From positions 3,534,001-3,598,000 of the forward strand of contig NZ_CP042431.1 in NCBI RefSeq assembly GCF_007970185.1: DNA of 64,000 bases. Direction: 5' to 3'. Both the position numbers and the translations under genes were made by a program. The stretch's first letter is position 1, and every line of letters starts with the position of its first letter. Shown one piece after another: positions 45,423 to 55,236 of this stretch. The notes below the pieces were generated by a model that worked only from the letters and a program-made list of their open reading frames with translations, was not told the DNA's origin and did no database searches. The DNA is from Pseudobacter ginsenosidimutans (GTDB lineage Bacteria > Bacteroidota > Bacteroidia > Chitinophagales > Chitinophagaceae).

Positions 45423-47169
45423 GTATATTTTGTGCGCGTTCATTTCAGGAATCATTCTTTGGAGCAGCTGTAAAAAAGATGCTCCAAAGAACGATCCAAT
45501 AACCTATGGGAATTCTTTTGTGCTCACCATCAACACAGATAAAGCTGTGTACAAGCCCGGAGAGACTGTTCAGTTTTCCATTAACAGACCACTCACGGGC
45601 AATCTGAAACTTCGCTACCGTCATCTCATGGAAACGGTCAGTGAAGCGGCTTTTACGGGAAACAGCTGGAGCTGGACCGCACCTGCTGCAGACTTCACCG
45701 GTTATATGGTGGATATTTATGAAACAATTGACGGAAAAGAAAAGATCCATGCCAGTACAGGCATCGACGTTAGTTCTTCCTGGGCGAAATTCCCGAGATA
45801 CGGCTTTTTGTCGAAGTACGGACAATTGACAGATACGGAGATCAAAGCCGTGATGGACAATCTCACGCGTCATCATATTAACGGACTTCAATTCTACGAC
45901 TGGCAATACAAGCATCATATGCCGCTGGCTGGTTCTCCTTCGGCTCCGCAATCGGTTTGGAAAGATCTTTCCAACCGGGATGTATATCTTTCCACTTTGC
46001 GATCCTATATCGATGCGGCTCACAAAAGCGGTATGCAGGCTATGTTCTACAATCTCGCTTTCGGAGCGCTCAGTGATGCGGCAGCCGATGGCGTTCAGGA
46101 AGAATGGTATGTGTTCAAAGATCAAAACCATACAACGAAGGATAAACATCCGTTGCCACTGAATTTCTTCAAAAGCGATATTTACCTCACCGATGCAGGT
46201 AATACCAACTGGCAGCAATACATCGCGGCAAAACACAATGATGTATACCAGGCCCTGAATTTCGATGGGTTCCATATAGATCAGCTCGGGGATCGCGGTT
46301 CGATCTATACCTACAATGGCGCTGCGCTCAACCAGGCTGCAACCTTCAAGCCATTCATCCAGGCGATGAAAACTGCATCGCCCAACAAGAAATTGCTGAT
46401 GAATGCCGTGAACCAGTATGGTCAGCAAAACCAGATCGCAACAGCGCCCGTCGATTTCCTGTATACCGAAGTCTGGGGGCCGAATGATGAGTACAGCCAT
46501 CTCTCAAACATCATCCGGAACAACAATACTTACAGCAGCAATACCAAACCTACTGTACTGGCGGCTTACATGAACTATAACAAGGCAGACCAGGCGGGTT
46601 ATTTCAATACCCCTGGTGTTTTGCTCACCGATGCCGTGATCTTCGCCTTTGGCGGTTCCCACCTTGAACTGGGAGAGCATATGTTGGGCAAAGAATATTT
46701 TCCGAACAATAATCTACTGATGCCTGATGAGCTTCGCAATGCCATTGTTCGCTACTACGATTTCATGGTGGCTTATGAAAACCTGCTGCGCGATGGCGGC
46801 ATTTTCAATACGCCTGTAGTAAACTGTACAAATGGAAAAGCTACTATCAATAACTGGCCTCCTGCAAAAGGAGAAGTTTCTGTTGTTGGTAAGGAATTCA
46901 CCAACCGGCAGGTACTGCATTTGGTGAACTTCAGCAATGCCAATTCGCTTGAATGGCGCGACAGTAATGGGACACAGGCGAAGCCTGCTGTTATCGACAA
47001 TATGGAGTTGACCGTGAGTGCTGCAAAGACTGTAAAGAAAGTCTGGATCGCGTCTCCGGATTCGAATAACGGTGTGGCAGCTGCGCTGAATTTCACACAG
47101 GCCGGAAATACAATTACGTTAACGGTGCCATCCCTTCAATACTGGGATATGATCGTACTGGAATATTGA
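45394..47169 (+). CDS. GH66 dextranase-type glycosidase (lipoprotein)
   Basis: A 591-residue lipoprotein (ILCAFISGIILWSSCKKDAPK). After an immunoglobulin-like domain (about residues 35-125) comes a GH66 barrel: FPRYGFLSKYGQL, HINGLQFYDWQYKHH and ALNFDGFHIDQLG with the likely nucleophile Asp296, then FLYTEVWG with the likely acid/base Glu359. A small C-terminal beta domain closes it. GH66 enzymes are endo-dextranases or make cyclic isomaltooligosaccharides. This one lacks the CBM35 insertion of the cyclising type as far as I can see, so dextran cleavage at the cell surface is favoured. The ATG at 45394 overlaps the SusE/F gene by 29 bases and gives a clean lipoprotein signal. Confidence 0.88.
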   Translation: MRPSAFRSSKYILCAFISGIILWSSCKKDAPKNDPITYGNSFVLTINTDKAVYKPGETVQFSINRPLTGNLKLRYRHLMETVSEAAFTGNSWSWTAPAADFTGYMVDIYETIDGKEKIHASTGIDVSSSWAKFPRYGFLSKYGQLTDTEIKAVMDNLTRHHINGLQFYDWQYKHHMPLAGSPSAPQSVWKDLSNRDVYLSTLRSYIDAAHKSGMQAMFYNLAFGALSDAAADGVQEEWYVFKDQNHTTKDKHPLPLNFFKSDIYLTDAGNTNWQQYIAAKHNDVYQALNFDGFHIDQLGDRGSIYTYNGAALNQAATFKPFIQAMKTASPNKKLLMNAVNQYGQQNQIATAPVDFLYTEVWGPNDEYSHLSNIIRNNNTYSSNTKPTVLAAYMNYNKADQAGYFNTPGVLLTDAVIFAFGGSHLELGEHMLGKEYFPNNNLLMPDELRNAIVRYYDFMVAYENLLRDGGIFNTPVVNCTNGKATINNWPPAKGEVSVVGKEFTNRQVLHLVNFSNANSLEWRDSNGTQAKPAVIDNMELTVSAAKTVKKVWIASPDSNNGVAAALNFTQAGNTITLTVPSLQYWDMIVLEY

Positions 47170-47176
47170 ACCCTCA

Positions 47177-49636
47177 ATGAAAATGGAAATGAAGAAAATT
47201 ATCATCAGTTGCCTTGTTTTGATGCTGTTGTTAAACGTAACGCAGGCGCAGACGCCGGGCAATTGTAATAGTTATACGGTGAACGGCAATACGGTTGTGT
47301 TCAATGGAGAGCGGAATGCAAAAGTATCGGTAAAGATCTGCAGCCCGTCTGTATTGAAGATATGGTATGCAGCCGATGGACAGTTCAAAAGGAACAATGA
47401 ATCCTTTGCGGTGATCAATGAAGAACTGGAACAGGCAGATCCTGTTCAGGTGAATGATGAGCCGCAGGCCTATGAGATCTTTACCAGTCGCCTGCGTATC
47501 CGCGTGAACAAATCTCCCTTCAGGTTACAGGTGTTCGATAAATGGCAAAAGTTGCTGCTGAGTGATCATAACGAAAAAGGGCATGTGCAGGATAGTTTGA
47601 ATGTTTATGCCTTCAAGCAATTGCGTAATGATGAGCAGTTCTTCGGCCTCGGTGAAAAATCAGGTCCGGTAAATCGCCGCGGCCGTACCTATACTATGTG
47701 GAACAGCGATAAGCCCTGTTATGGTCCACAGGAAGATCCGCTCTACAAGAGCATTCCATTTTTCTTCAGCAATTACAAATACGGGATTTTTTTCGATAAT
47801 ACCTGGAAATCAAAATTCGATTTCGGTGCAACATCCACTGAATATTTCAGTTTTGGTTCCAATGGGGGAGAGCTGATCTATTATTTTATTCACGGAAATG
47901 ATTATGCGCAGATCATCGAACAGTATACTCAACTGACAGGGAAACCCATCATGCCTCCCAACTGGGCTTTCGGGTTTTCCCAATGCCGTGGACTGTACAC
48001 CAATGAGAAGCTGGCGCGCAGTGTGGCGGCTGAATTCCGCAAGCGGAAAATTCCCTGCGATATTATCTACCAGGATATCGGCTGGACGGAAGGATTGCAG
48101 AATTTCAAATGGGCGCCGGACCGTTATGCAAACCCCCGCGGAATGCTTCAATACCTGGATTCACTGGGCTTCAAGATGATCGTGTCGCAGGATCCGGTGA
48201 TCTCCCAAAAGACAGCGGAGCAATGGAAAGAAGCTGATGGAAAAGGATACTTCGCTACAGATGTGCGTACAGGAAAGTCTTACGATATGCCCTGGCCCTG
48301 GGGCGGCAACTGCGGGGTGGTGGACTTCACAAAACCTGAAGTGGCCGACTGGTGGGGCATGTATCAGCAGAAGCCCATCAGTGATGGTGTTCGCGGATTC
48401 TGGACAGATATGGGAGAACCGGCATGGAGCAATGAAGATGCTACCGATAGATTGTTCATGAAACATCATGCCGGCATGCACGGCGAGATCCATAATGTAT
48501 ATGGACTTACCTGGGATAAAGTTGTAAAAGAACAATTCGAGAAACATAATCCTGGCAAGCGCGTCTTCCAAATGACGCGTGCGGCTTATGCAGGCCTGCA
48601 ACGCTACACTTTCGGCTGGTCAGGAGATGCGGGTAATGGAGAGAATGTGACAGAAGGATGGAGCAGGCTCGCCAACCAGGTAGCAGTGGGTGTTTCAGCA
48701 GGAATGGGATTGATCCCTTTCTGGTCCTGCGATATATCCGGTTATTGCGGCGATATCAAAGATTATCCTGCAATGGCCGAGCTCTATACCAGATGGATGC
48801 AGTTCGGAGTGTTCAATCCTTTGAGCCGCGCACATCATGAAGGTGATAATGCGGTTGAGCCATGGCTCTTTGGTGCAGAGGCAGAGAAGAACTGCCGCAA
48901 TGCCATCGAAATGAAATATCGTCTCTTCCCTTATATCTATTCTTATGCGCGAGAGGCGCACGATAAAGGAATGCCCATCATGCGCGCCATGATGCTGGAA
49001 TTTCCGGAAGAAGAACCAGCTGCTTCTGCCGATGATCAGTTCATGTTCGGAAAAGAAATACTGGTGGCGCCGGTAGTGAAGAAGGGAGCGGTGAGCAGGA
49101 GGATCTGGTTGCCTGATGGAGAATGGATCGATTTCAATGATGGTAAAACAGTGTATGAAGGCGGGCAGACCATCACTTACAAAGCGCCGCTGAGCGTGGT
49201 TCCTGTACTGGTGAAAAGGGGCTCCATCATTCCCATGATGCCGGTGATGCAGTTTATCGGTGAAAAGAAAGATCATCCTCTCTACCTGCATGTATACCCG
49301 GCGGAGCATACCAACCCGGTTGCTTTTGAATTGTATGAGGATGATGGAGAATCGCAGGATTATCTCGAAAACAAATTCTGCAAAACGGTATTTGAATGCC
49401 GTACCAGTGAAAAATATTATACGCTGACTGTGTCGGCGCGCAACAGCAGCGGATTTCAGCCTTCGCTTAAGCGGAAGCAGGTATTTATGCTGCACCTGGC
49501 GAAGAAGCCAGGGAAAGTATTGGTGGATAAGAAACCGCTTACAACGGGCGTATCCTGGGATGCAGTAAAAGGTATTTACAGCATCACTATACCTGATAAC
49601 GGAAAAGCGCACACTATAGAACTGAGTAAACATTAA
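47177..49636 (+). CDS. GH31 alpha-glucosidase
   Basis: An 819-residue exported enzyme (signal IIISCLVLMLLLNVTQAQ). An N-terminal beta domain with RLRIRVNKSPFRLQVFD is followed by the GH31 barrel: WAFGFSQCRGLYTNEKL, DIIYQDIGW, RGFWTDMGEP with nucleophile Asp411, and FGWSGDAGNG with acid/base Asp484. A DUF5110-type beta domain closes it (PVAFELYEDDGESQDY). The enzyme would release glucose from the non-reducing ends of alpha-glucosides, here probably isomaltooligosaccharides made by the GH66 enzyme. No lipobox is visible, so a periplasmic location is likely. It starts 7 bases after the GH66 gene. Confidence 0.93.
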   Translation: MKMEMKKIIISCLVLMLLLNVTQAQTPGNCNSYTVNGNTVVFNGERNAKVSVKICSPSVLKIWYAADGQFKRNNESFAVINEELEQADPVQVNDEPQAYEIFTSRLRIRVNKSPFRLQVFDKWQKLLLSDHNEKGHVQDSLNVYAFKQLRNDEQFFGLGEKSGPVNRRGRTYTMWNSDKPCYGPQEDPLYKSIPFFFSNYKYGIFFDNTWKSKFDFGATSTEYFSFGSNGGELIYYFIHGNDYAQIIEQYTQLTGKPIMPPNWAFGFSQCRGLYTNEKLARSVAAEFRKRKIPCDIIYQDIGWTEGLQNFKWAPDRYANPRGMLQYLDSLGFKMIVSQDPVISQKTAEQWKEADGKGYFATDVRTGKSYDMPWPWGGNCGVVDFTKPEVADWWGMYQQKPISDGVRGFWTDMGEPAWSNEDATDRLFMKHHAGMHGEIHNVYGLTWDKVVKEQFEKHNPGKRVFQMTRAAYAGLQRYTFGWSGDAGNGENVTEGWSRLANQVAVGVSAGMGLIPFWSCDISGYCGDIKDYPAMAELYTRWMQFGVFNPLSRAHHEGDNAVEPWLFGAEAEKNCRNAIEMKYRLFPYIYSYAREAHDKGMPIMRAMMLEFPEEEPAASADDQFMFGKEILVAPVVKKGAVSRRIWLPDGEWIDFNDGKTVYEGGQTITYKAPLSVVPVLVKRGSIIPMMPVMQFIGEKKDHPLYLHVYPAEHTNPVAFELYEDDGESQDYLENKFCKTVFECRTSEKYYTLTVSARNSSGFQPSLKRKQVFMLHLAKKPGKVLVDKKPLTTGVSWDAVKGIYSITIPDNGKAHTIELSKH

Positions 49637-49656
49637 TTCTACTTTAAACCAGTTAC

Positions 49657-52350
49657 ATGAACAGTAAGGGAAAGTGGTTATTGACAGCAATGCTGGGGCT
49701 TGCTGCGGCCGGTTATGCGCAGGATGCAATAAAACCTGTTTGGTCCAGCCCCGCATACCAGGTGTACCCAGACAGGGTTGTGCAGGGAAAATATACGGCA
49801 AAGGCATTGTCTGCCCATGAAATGAGCTCGGATTATCAAAGTCCCGCCAATCTATTCAAAAGCTCCCTGATCTCATTCAAGTTCAGCATCAACGGGAAGG
49901 ATAATGAAATGCTATCCGGAAGGGACCATGCTTTCAATATTGTTGCAAAGGATGGATATGCCGAAACGCCATTGATAAAATTTGGAAAACAAGTGAAGCC
50001 TGTGGCAGGCATGAAAGAACAATACCTCGATCCGAATACCAGACTGAAGTTGAGGCTTGATCTGCGCGAAGTGCTGGAGGCTTTCAACAGTAAAGGATAT
50101 TTTGAAACCTTCAAAGGTGATAAGATCTACAAAGAGGATTTCAGGGGTGTATATGTAGCGGGAAGCGCTGCGCCGCTGATCTGGGATTTCGATAACCTGG
50201 TACATCATCCGGAGCTGCAGCTGAAAGATGAAGATGGTGATGGCATTTATGAAACCACACTATCGATGAATGCGCCGGAGCAATCCAATCAGACAGATGC
50301 ACAATGGAAATTGAGTAAGGATATCAGCGCCTTTCCACAATACCAGTCGGGCTATCCCATTGCCGATGCCATCTACAACCTGAGCCTGGAAGAAATGATC
50401 AAAGCCGTGGAGCCCGACAGCACTTTCCGTACCGGGAAAGAATGGGCGGGCGTGTGGACGCGTGATATCAGTTACAGTATTATTCTCAGCATGGCTTACC
50501 TCCAGCCACAGGTGGCAAAGTACAGCCTGATGAAAAAAGTGAACAAAAAGAAAAAGATAATTCAGGATACCGGTACAGGCGGTGCCTGGCCGGTGAGTAC
50601 AGACAGGATGGTCTGGGCCATCGCAGCATGGGAGATCTACAAGGCAACCGGCGACAAAGCCTGGCTGGCTGAGGCTTACGGGATCATCAAAAATTCAATC
50701 GAAGACGATCTGCAGAATGTGTATGATCAGTCAACAGGTATGGTGCGCGGAGAATCCTCTTTTCTCGATTGGAGGGAGCAAACCTATCCACGCTGGATGC
50801 AGCCTGCGGATATCTTTGAATCCGAAAACCTTGGCACCAATGCCGTGCATTATGAAGCCAACCAGGTTCTGTCGGCAATGGCGGTGTTATTGCAGCAGCC
50901 AGCTGTAGCGCAAAAGCATGCCGCCATCGCCGCAAAGATCAGAACGGGCATCAACAAATATCTCTGGCTGCCGGAACAACAGTACTATGGACAATATCTC
51001 TATGGAAGAAAATATAAAACAGTATCAGGCCGTGCTGAAACTTTGGGCGAAGCATTATGCGTATTGTTTGGTATTGCCGATGAAAAGCAACAGCAGTCGA
51101 TCGTTTCGCGCATGCCTGTAACAGCTTTTGGGGCACCCTGTATCTGGCCTGATATTCCCGGCATTCCGCCTTACCATAACAATGCTGTGTGGCCTTTCGT
51201 GCAATCGTACTGGATGTGGGCCGCAGCTAAGGCAGGCAATGAAAAACAAGTGATGGAAAGTATCAGTTCCATTTACAGGCAGGCTGCGCTGTTCCTTACC
51301 AACAAAGAGAATTTAGTGGCAGAGAATGGCGACTATACCGGTACTCAGATCAATTCAAGCAATATGTTGTGGAGCCTTTCAGGTAATATCAGTATCGTGC
51401 ACAAAGTATTGTTTGGGATCCGGTTCAGGGAAGATGGACTGCAATTCAAACCCTTTGTTCCTGCTGCCTGGAAAGGGAAAAGAACACTGACGAATTTCAA
51501 ATACCGCAATGCTGTACTCGATATCACATTGGAGGGAGAAGGAAACCATGTGCAATCCTTTCTGCTGGATGGTAAATTGTTGGACCAACCGGAATTACCC
51601 GGCGATATCTCCGGACCACATGCCATCAGTATTGTGCTGGCTTCAAAACCTTTGCCGGCACAGTCAATGAATAAGACTGACAGCTACACAAGCCTGCCGG
51701 CCCCAGAAACCATATTACAGAAAAACCTGCTTACCTGGAAGCCCATCAGGGGAGCCGTACAGTACAGGGTTTTGAAAAATGGAAAAGGGTACAGGAATAC
51801 AACAGCGCAGCAGGTGAGTATCGATATTACAAAACCGGCGGAATACCAGGTATTGGCGATTGATAAAAAAGGGAGCCCTTCCTTTGCCAGCGAACCGTTG
51901 TTTGTGGTAAGTAAACAGGATCAGCTTACTTATGAAGCGGAAACTTTTGTTGCGCCTGCATCCTATGCATACAAAGGATTTACCGGTTCTGGTTTCGTGG
52001 AATTAAGCACAACCGTGAACACGGCATTAAGCATTCCTGTTGAAGTGAAAAAAGCCGGATGGTATTTTATCGATAGCAGGTATGCGAATGGCAATGGCCC
52101 TACCAATACGGAAAACAAATGCGCTGTCCGTACAGTGATGGTGGATGATACCAATACCGGAGTATGGGTGTTCCCCCAGCGTGGGAAAGAAGAGTGGTCC
52201 AACTGGGGATACACCAATGGGATCAAAATATATCTGAGTGCAGGCAGGCACCAGTTGAGTATCCGCTATCTCGAAACAAATGAGAATATGAATGAAACTG
52301 TCAACCAGGCCATGATCGATCATATCAGGCTGGTGCCGGTAACAGAGTGA
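49657..52350 (+). CDS. six-hairpin (alpha/alpha)6 glycosidase with C-terminal CBM6/35-like domain
   Basis: An 897-residue exported protein (signal LLTAMLGLAAAGYAQ). Residues about 20-220 are a beta domain, about 230-650 an (alpha/alpha)6 toroid with acidic candidates in VWTRDISYS (Asp270), ESSFLDWREQ (Asp371) and FESENLGTNAVHYEAN, and about 760-895 a CBM6/35-like module (YEAETFVAPASYAYKGF, HQLSIRYLETN). A short fibronectin-like stretch lies between. I cannot assign a GH family; the fold is shared by glucoamylase-, trehalase- and debranching-type enzymes. Its place at the end of the GH66/GH31 operon suggests it acts on alpha-glucan or its branches. It starts 20 bases after GH31. Confidence 0.7.
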   Translation: MNSKGKWLLTAMLGLAAAGYAQDAIKPVWSSPAYQVYPDRVVQGKYTAKALSAHEMSSDYQSPANLFKSSLISFKFSINGKDNEMLSGRDHAFNIVAKDGYAETPLIKFGKQVKPVAGMKEQYLDPNTRLKLRLDLREVLEAFNSKGYFETFKGDKIYKEDFRGVYVAGSAAPLIWDFDNLVHHPELQLKDEDGDGIYETTLSMNAPEQSNQTDAQWKLSKDISAFPQYQSGYPIADAIYNLSLEEMIKAVEPDSTFRTGKEWAGVWTRDISYSIILSMAYLQPQVAKYSLMKKVNKKKKIIQDTGTGGAWPVSTDRMVWAIAAWEIYKATGDKAWLAEAYGIIKNSIEDDLQNVYDQSTGMVRGESSFLDWREQTYPRWMQPADIFESENLGTNAVHYEANQVLSAMAVLLQQPAVAQKHAAIAAKIRTGINKYLWLPEQQYYGQYLYGRKYKTVSGRAETLGEALCVLFGIADEKQQQSIVSRMPVTAFGAPCIWPDIPGIPPYHNNAVWPFVQSYWMWAAAKAGNEKQVMESISSIYRQAALFLTNKENLVAENGDYTGTQINSSNMLWSLSGNISIVHKVLFGIRFREDGLQFKPFVPAAWKGKRTLTNFKYRNAVLDITLEGEGNHVQSFLLDGKLLDQPELPGDISGPHAISIVLASKPLPAQSMNKTDSYTSLPAPETILQKNLLTWKPIRGAVQYRVLKNGKGYRNTTAQQVSIDITKPAEYQVLAIDKKGSPSFASEPLFVVSKQDQLTYEAETFVAPASYAYKGFTGSGFVELSTTVNTALSIPVEVKKAGWYFIDSRYANGNGPTNTENKCAVRTVMVDDTNTGVWVFPQRGKEEWSNWGYTNGIKIYLSAGRHQLSIRYLETNENMNETVNQAMIDHIRLVPVTE

Positions 52351-52373
52351 TAAAAATGGCAGCAATTGAAAAA

Positions 52374-52410
52374 AGAAAGCCTTCTGAAATGAATTTCAGG
52401 AGGCTTTCTT
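52374..52410 (+). terminator. terminator of the alpha-glucan operon
   Basis: AGAAAGCCTTCTGAAA (52374-52389) pairs with TTTCAGGAGGCTTTCT (52394-52409) over 16 positions with one wobble and a 4-base loop. A-rich sequence precedes it and TT follows. It starts 24 bases after the stop and closes the susC-to-glycosidase operon. The following 120 bases hold no gene. Confidence 0.85.
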
Positions 52411-52533
52411 GCCTATTGCTTGTTCGCCCAAAAGTCGCCCACATGAAGTGGCGCTTGTCGCCATGTCCCGGTGCATTGAATAATGTGAGGGTGTCAACTG
52501 GCTATACATTGTTATATCAACAGCTGATTGATT

Positions 52534-52562
52534 TTGTTACCCCCTGTTTCCATCTATTTTCG
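52534..52562 (+). promoter_or_regulatory. probable Bacteroidota promoter of the GH95 gene
   Basis: TTG at 52534-52536 and TATTTTCG at 52555-52562, 18 bases apart, match the Bacteroidota -33 TTG and -7 TAnnTTTG pattern with one mismatch. A transcript starting near 52568 would have a leader of about 65 bases before the ATG at 52633. Confidence 0.45.
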
Positions 52563-52632
52563 ATATTATTTTTTTATCTTACTTCCTCTATACCGCTTGC
52601 CCCGGTTTATTACATTTTTCATTCATTAAAAA

Positions 52633-55125
52633 ATGTTTATGTATTCCTCCAGGATTCATCAACCGGCAAGCGCATTTCTTGTATCGTTTTCCATTTTTAT
52701 TCTTTTATCAGTCAGCCAATGTTGGGGGCAGAACATGCGCCTCTGGTACAATCGTCCGGCGGACGACTGGAATGAAGCCCTCCCCATCGGTAATGGGCGT
52801 CTGGCTGCTATGATCTTTGGCGGTTCCGGGGAGGAGCGGCTGCAACTGAATGAGGAAAGCATCTGGTCCGGGGAGCCGGGCAATAACGTAACGCCCGGCG
52901 CTTACGATGCCATTCAACAATTAAGAAAGTTGATAGCAGCAGGTCAGTATGATGAAGCGCAAAGTTTCTCCAACCGGGCTTTCCCAAGGAATGCCGCACC
53001 AGGTAACAACTACGGGATGATGTATCAGCCGGCAGCCAATTTGCTGATGCGTTTTCCTGGTCATGAAAATGTTACGGGGTACAGACGGGAGCTGGATATT
53101 GAAAACGCAATTGCCACTGTTTCTTATTCATTGAATGGCATTCAATACAAAAGGGAAGTATTCGCTTCATTGACAGATGGAGTGATCATGGTGCAACTGA
53201 GCGCAAATAAGCCCGGAAGTATCGATGTACATTTTTCCATGAGCAGCCCGCATAAACAAGCCAGTATAAAACAGAACGGCAAACAATTGCAGCTGAACGG
53301 CACCAGCAGCAGTTCGGAGAATAAAAAGGGACGGGTTCGTTTTGAAGCGTTGATCAGGCCAGTGGCCTTTGGCGGGAATATGCAATTCTCTGATACAGGC
53401 ATCAGCATCAGCAAAGCAGACAGGGTGGTGGTTTGTATTTCGATTGCCACCAATGTGAAATCGTATAAGGATATTAGTGATAATGAGCATCTCAGGGCCA
53501 ATAGCATTTTGCAACAGGCGATGCGTAAGCCTTATGAGGAGCTGAAAGATGCGCATACCGATCGTTACCGGCAATATTTCAACCGGATGAAACTGGAACT
53601 CGGTACCAGTGCCCAGGCTGAAAAGCCAACTGACCAGCGTGTAGAGGAATTTGCCGGCAGTACAGATCCACAGTTGGTTGCATTGTATTTTCAATTTGGG
53701 CGATACCTCCTGATCGCAGGATCACAGCCCGGCACACAACCAACCACCCTGCAGGGAAAATGGAATGATATGGTATCGCCACCCTGGGGCAGCAAGTATA
53801 CCATCAATATCAATACGGAAATGAACTACTGGCCTGCAGAGTCCACCAACCTTTCTGAATTGCATCAGCCTCTGCTGCAGATGGTGAAAGAGCTCAGTGT
53901 AACAGGTCAGCAGACTGCGCGCGAAATGTACCGGGCGCGCGGCTGGAATGCGCATCACAATACGGATCTCTGGCGCATCACCGGTATTGTGGATGGCGGC
54001 TTCTTCGGTATGTGGCCGATGGGCGGCGCCTGGTTATCGCAACATATCTGGTATCATTATCTTTTTACAGGAGATCAAAAATTCCTGCGCCAATACTACC
54101 CCGTGCTGAAAGGAGCAGCCATGTTCTTCGTGGATGCATTACAGGAAGAACCCAACAATAAATGGCTGGTTGTGTCTCCGTCGATGTCGCCGGAAAATAC
54201 TTACCGTGACGATCTCGGTGTGGCTTCCGGCACCACTATGGACAACCAGTTGGTGTTTGATGTATTCTCCAATCAACTGGAAGCAGCAAGGATATTGAAG
54301 ACCGATCCCGCCTTTTCGGATACGGTGAAAAGTAAGCTGGACAGGCTTCCACCGATGCAGATCGGGAAATATGGACAATTGCAGGAATGGCTGGAAGACT
54401 GGGATCCTGCCAGGAGCAATCACCGGCATGTTTCGCATTTATATGGTTTGTATCCCGGCAACCAGGTTTCTCCGTATCGCTCACCTGAGCTTTTCAATGC
54501 TGCCCGCAAAGTGCTGCAGAGCAGGAATGATAAATCCACCGGCTGGTCGATGGGGTGGAAAGTAAATCTCTGGGCGCGCTTGCTGGATGGCAATAAAGCC
54601 TGGCAGCTTATCCGCGAACAGCTCAGTCCTATGCCGAAAGAACCAAAAGGAGAACAGGGCGGCACTTATCCCAATCTCTTTGATGCCCACCCTCCTTTCC
54701 AGATAGATGGAAATTTCGGTTGTACGGCAGGGATAGCAGAGATGTTATTGCAATCACATGACGGCGCCATTCATTTGTTACCTGCGTTACCTGATAACTG
54801 GGCAAACGGCAGTGCGAAAGGGCTGGTGACCCGGGGTGGGTTTGTAGTAGACATAGAATGGAAAAATGGAAAAGTAAATTCTGTGACTATCCATTCCCGT
54901 CTCGGTGGCATTTGCAGACTACGTTCCTATGATGCGTTGAAAGGGGAGAAGCTGGCGTTGAAACCTGCATCAGGCATCAATCCCAATCCATTCTTCAAAA
55001 GGGCGGACATCAAGCCGGTATTGATTGCTGATCCATCAAAGCTGGATAAGAAGGATCTGAAAGCGATCCTTGAATATGACCTGAAGACGAAGCCCGGTGG
55101 CCATTACAAGCTGCAGTTGCAATAA
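52633..55125 (+). CDS. GH95 glycosidase (alpha-L-fucosidase-type)
   Basis: An 830-residue exported enzyme (signal [20 protein letters not shown]). It opens with the family's beta domain: [29 protein letters not shown]. The (alpha/alpha)6 catalytic part carries the residues expected from characterised GH95 enzymes: [10 protein letters not shown] (Asn443 and Asp445), MSPENTY (Glu521) and QIDGNFG (Asp692). Family members remove terminal alpha-1,2-L-fucose or, in some branches, alpha-L-galactose. It is separated from the alpha-glucan operon by a strong terminator and has its own promoter and terminator, so it is probably not part of that pathway. Confidence 0.93.
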   Translation: MFMYSSRIHQPASAFLVSFSIFILLSVSQCWGQNMRLWYNRPADDWNEALPIGNGRLAAMIFGGSGEERLQLNEESIWSGEPGNNVTPGAYDAIQQLRKLIAAGQYDEAQSFSNRAFPRNAAPGNNYGMMYQPAANLLMRFPGHENVTGYRRELDIENAIATVSYSLNGIQYKREVFASLTDGVIMVQLSANKPGSIDVHFSMSSPHKQASIKQNGKQLQLNGTSSSSENKKGRVRFEALIRPVAFGGNMQFSDTGISISKADRVVVCISIATNVKSYKDISDNEHLRANSILQQAMRKPYEELKDAHTDRYRQYFNRMKLELGTSAQAEKPTDQRVEEFAGSTDPQLVALYFQFGRYLLIAGSQPGTQPTTLQGKWNDMVSPPWGSKYTININTEMNYWPAESTNLSELHQPLLQMVKELSVTGQQTAREMYRARGWNAHHNTDLWRITGIVDGGFFGMWPMGGAWLSQHIWYHYLFTGDQKFLRQYYPVLKGAAMFFVDALQEEPNNKWLVVSPSMSPENTYRDDLGVASGTTMDNQLVFDVFSNQLEAARILKTDPAFSDTVKSKLDRLPPMQIGKYGQLQEWLEDWDPARSNHRHVSHLYGLYPGNQVSPYRSPELFNAARKVLQSRNDKSTGWSMGWKVNLWARLLDGNKAWQLIREQLSPMPKEPKGEQGGTYPNLFDAHPPFQIDGNFGCTAGIAEMLLQSHDGAIHLLPALPDNWANGSAKGLVTRGGFVVDIEWKNGKVNSVTIHSRLGGICRLRSYDALKGEKLALKPASGINPNPFFKRADIKPVLIADPSKLDKKDLKAILEYDLKTKPGGHYKLQLQ

Positions 55126-55167
55126 AATTTGGACGAGGCTCCGCAGCTGCGGGCCGCCAACCTCATT

Positions 55168-55198
55168 CCGGTTGCCTTTTTCAGGCAACCGGTTTTTT
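55168..55198 (+). terminator. rho-independent terminator after the GH95 gene
   Basis: CCGGTTGCCT (55168-55177) pairs perfectly with AGGCAACCGG (55183-55192), loop TTTTC, followed by six T residues. Confidence 0.92.
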
Positions 55199-55236
55199 AT
55201 GCAGTTATGCTTATATTGTAAGATATTCTGTTGCAA

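Noticed and set aside
45445-46500. A 351-codon minus-strand open frame opposite the GH66 gene
   Set aside because: Antisense shadow of a gene with intact GH66 motifs; no signal, motif or plausible start context.
48695-49807. A 370-codon minus-strand open frame opposite the GH31 gene
   Set aside because: It lies antisense to a gene with clear catalytic motifs, its translation is rich in His, Arg and Phe with no domain, and it crosses two real genes.
52411-52532. A small gene in the gap between the glucan operon and the GH95 promoter
   Set aside because: No frame there has a sensible start and recognisable product; the only open frame overlaps the terminator and the GH95 gene.
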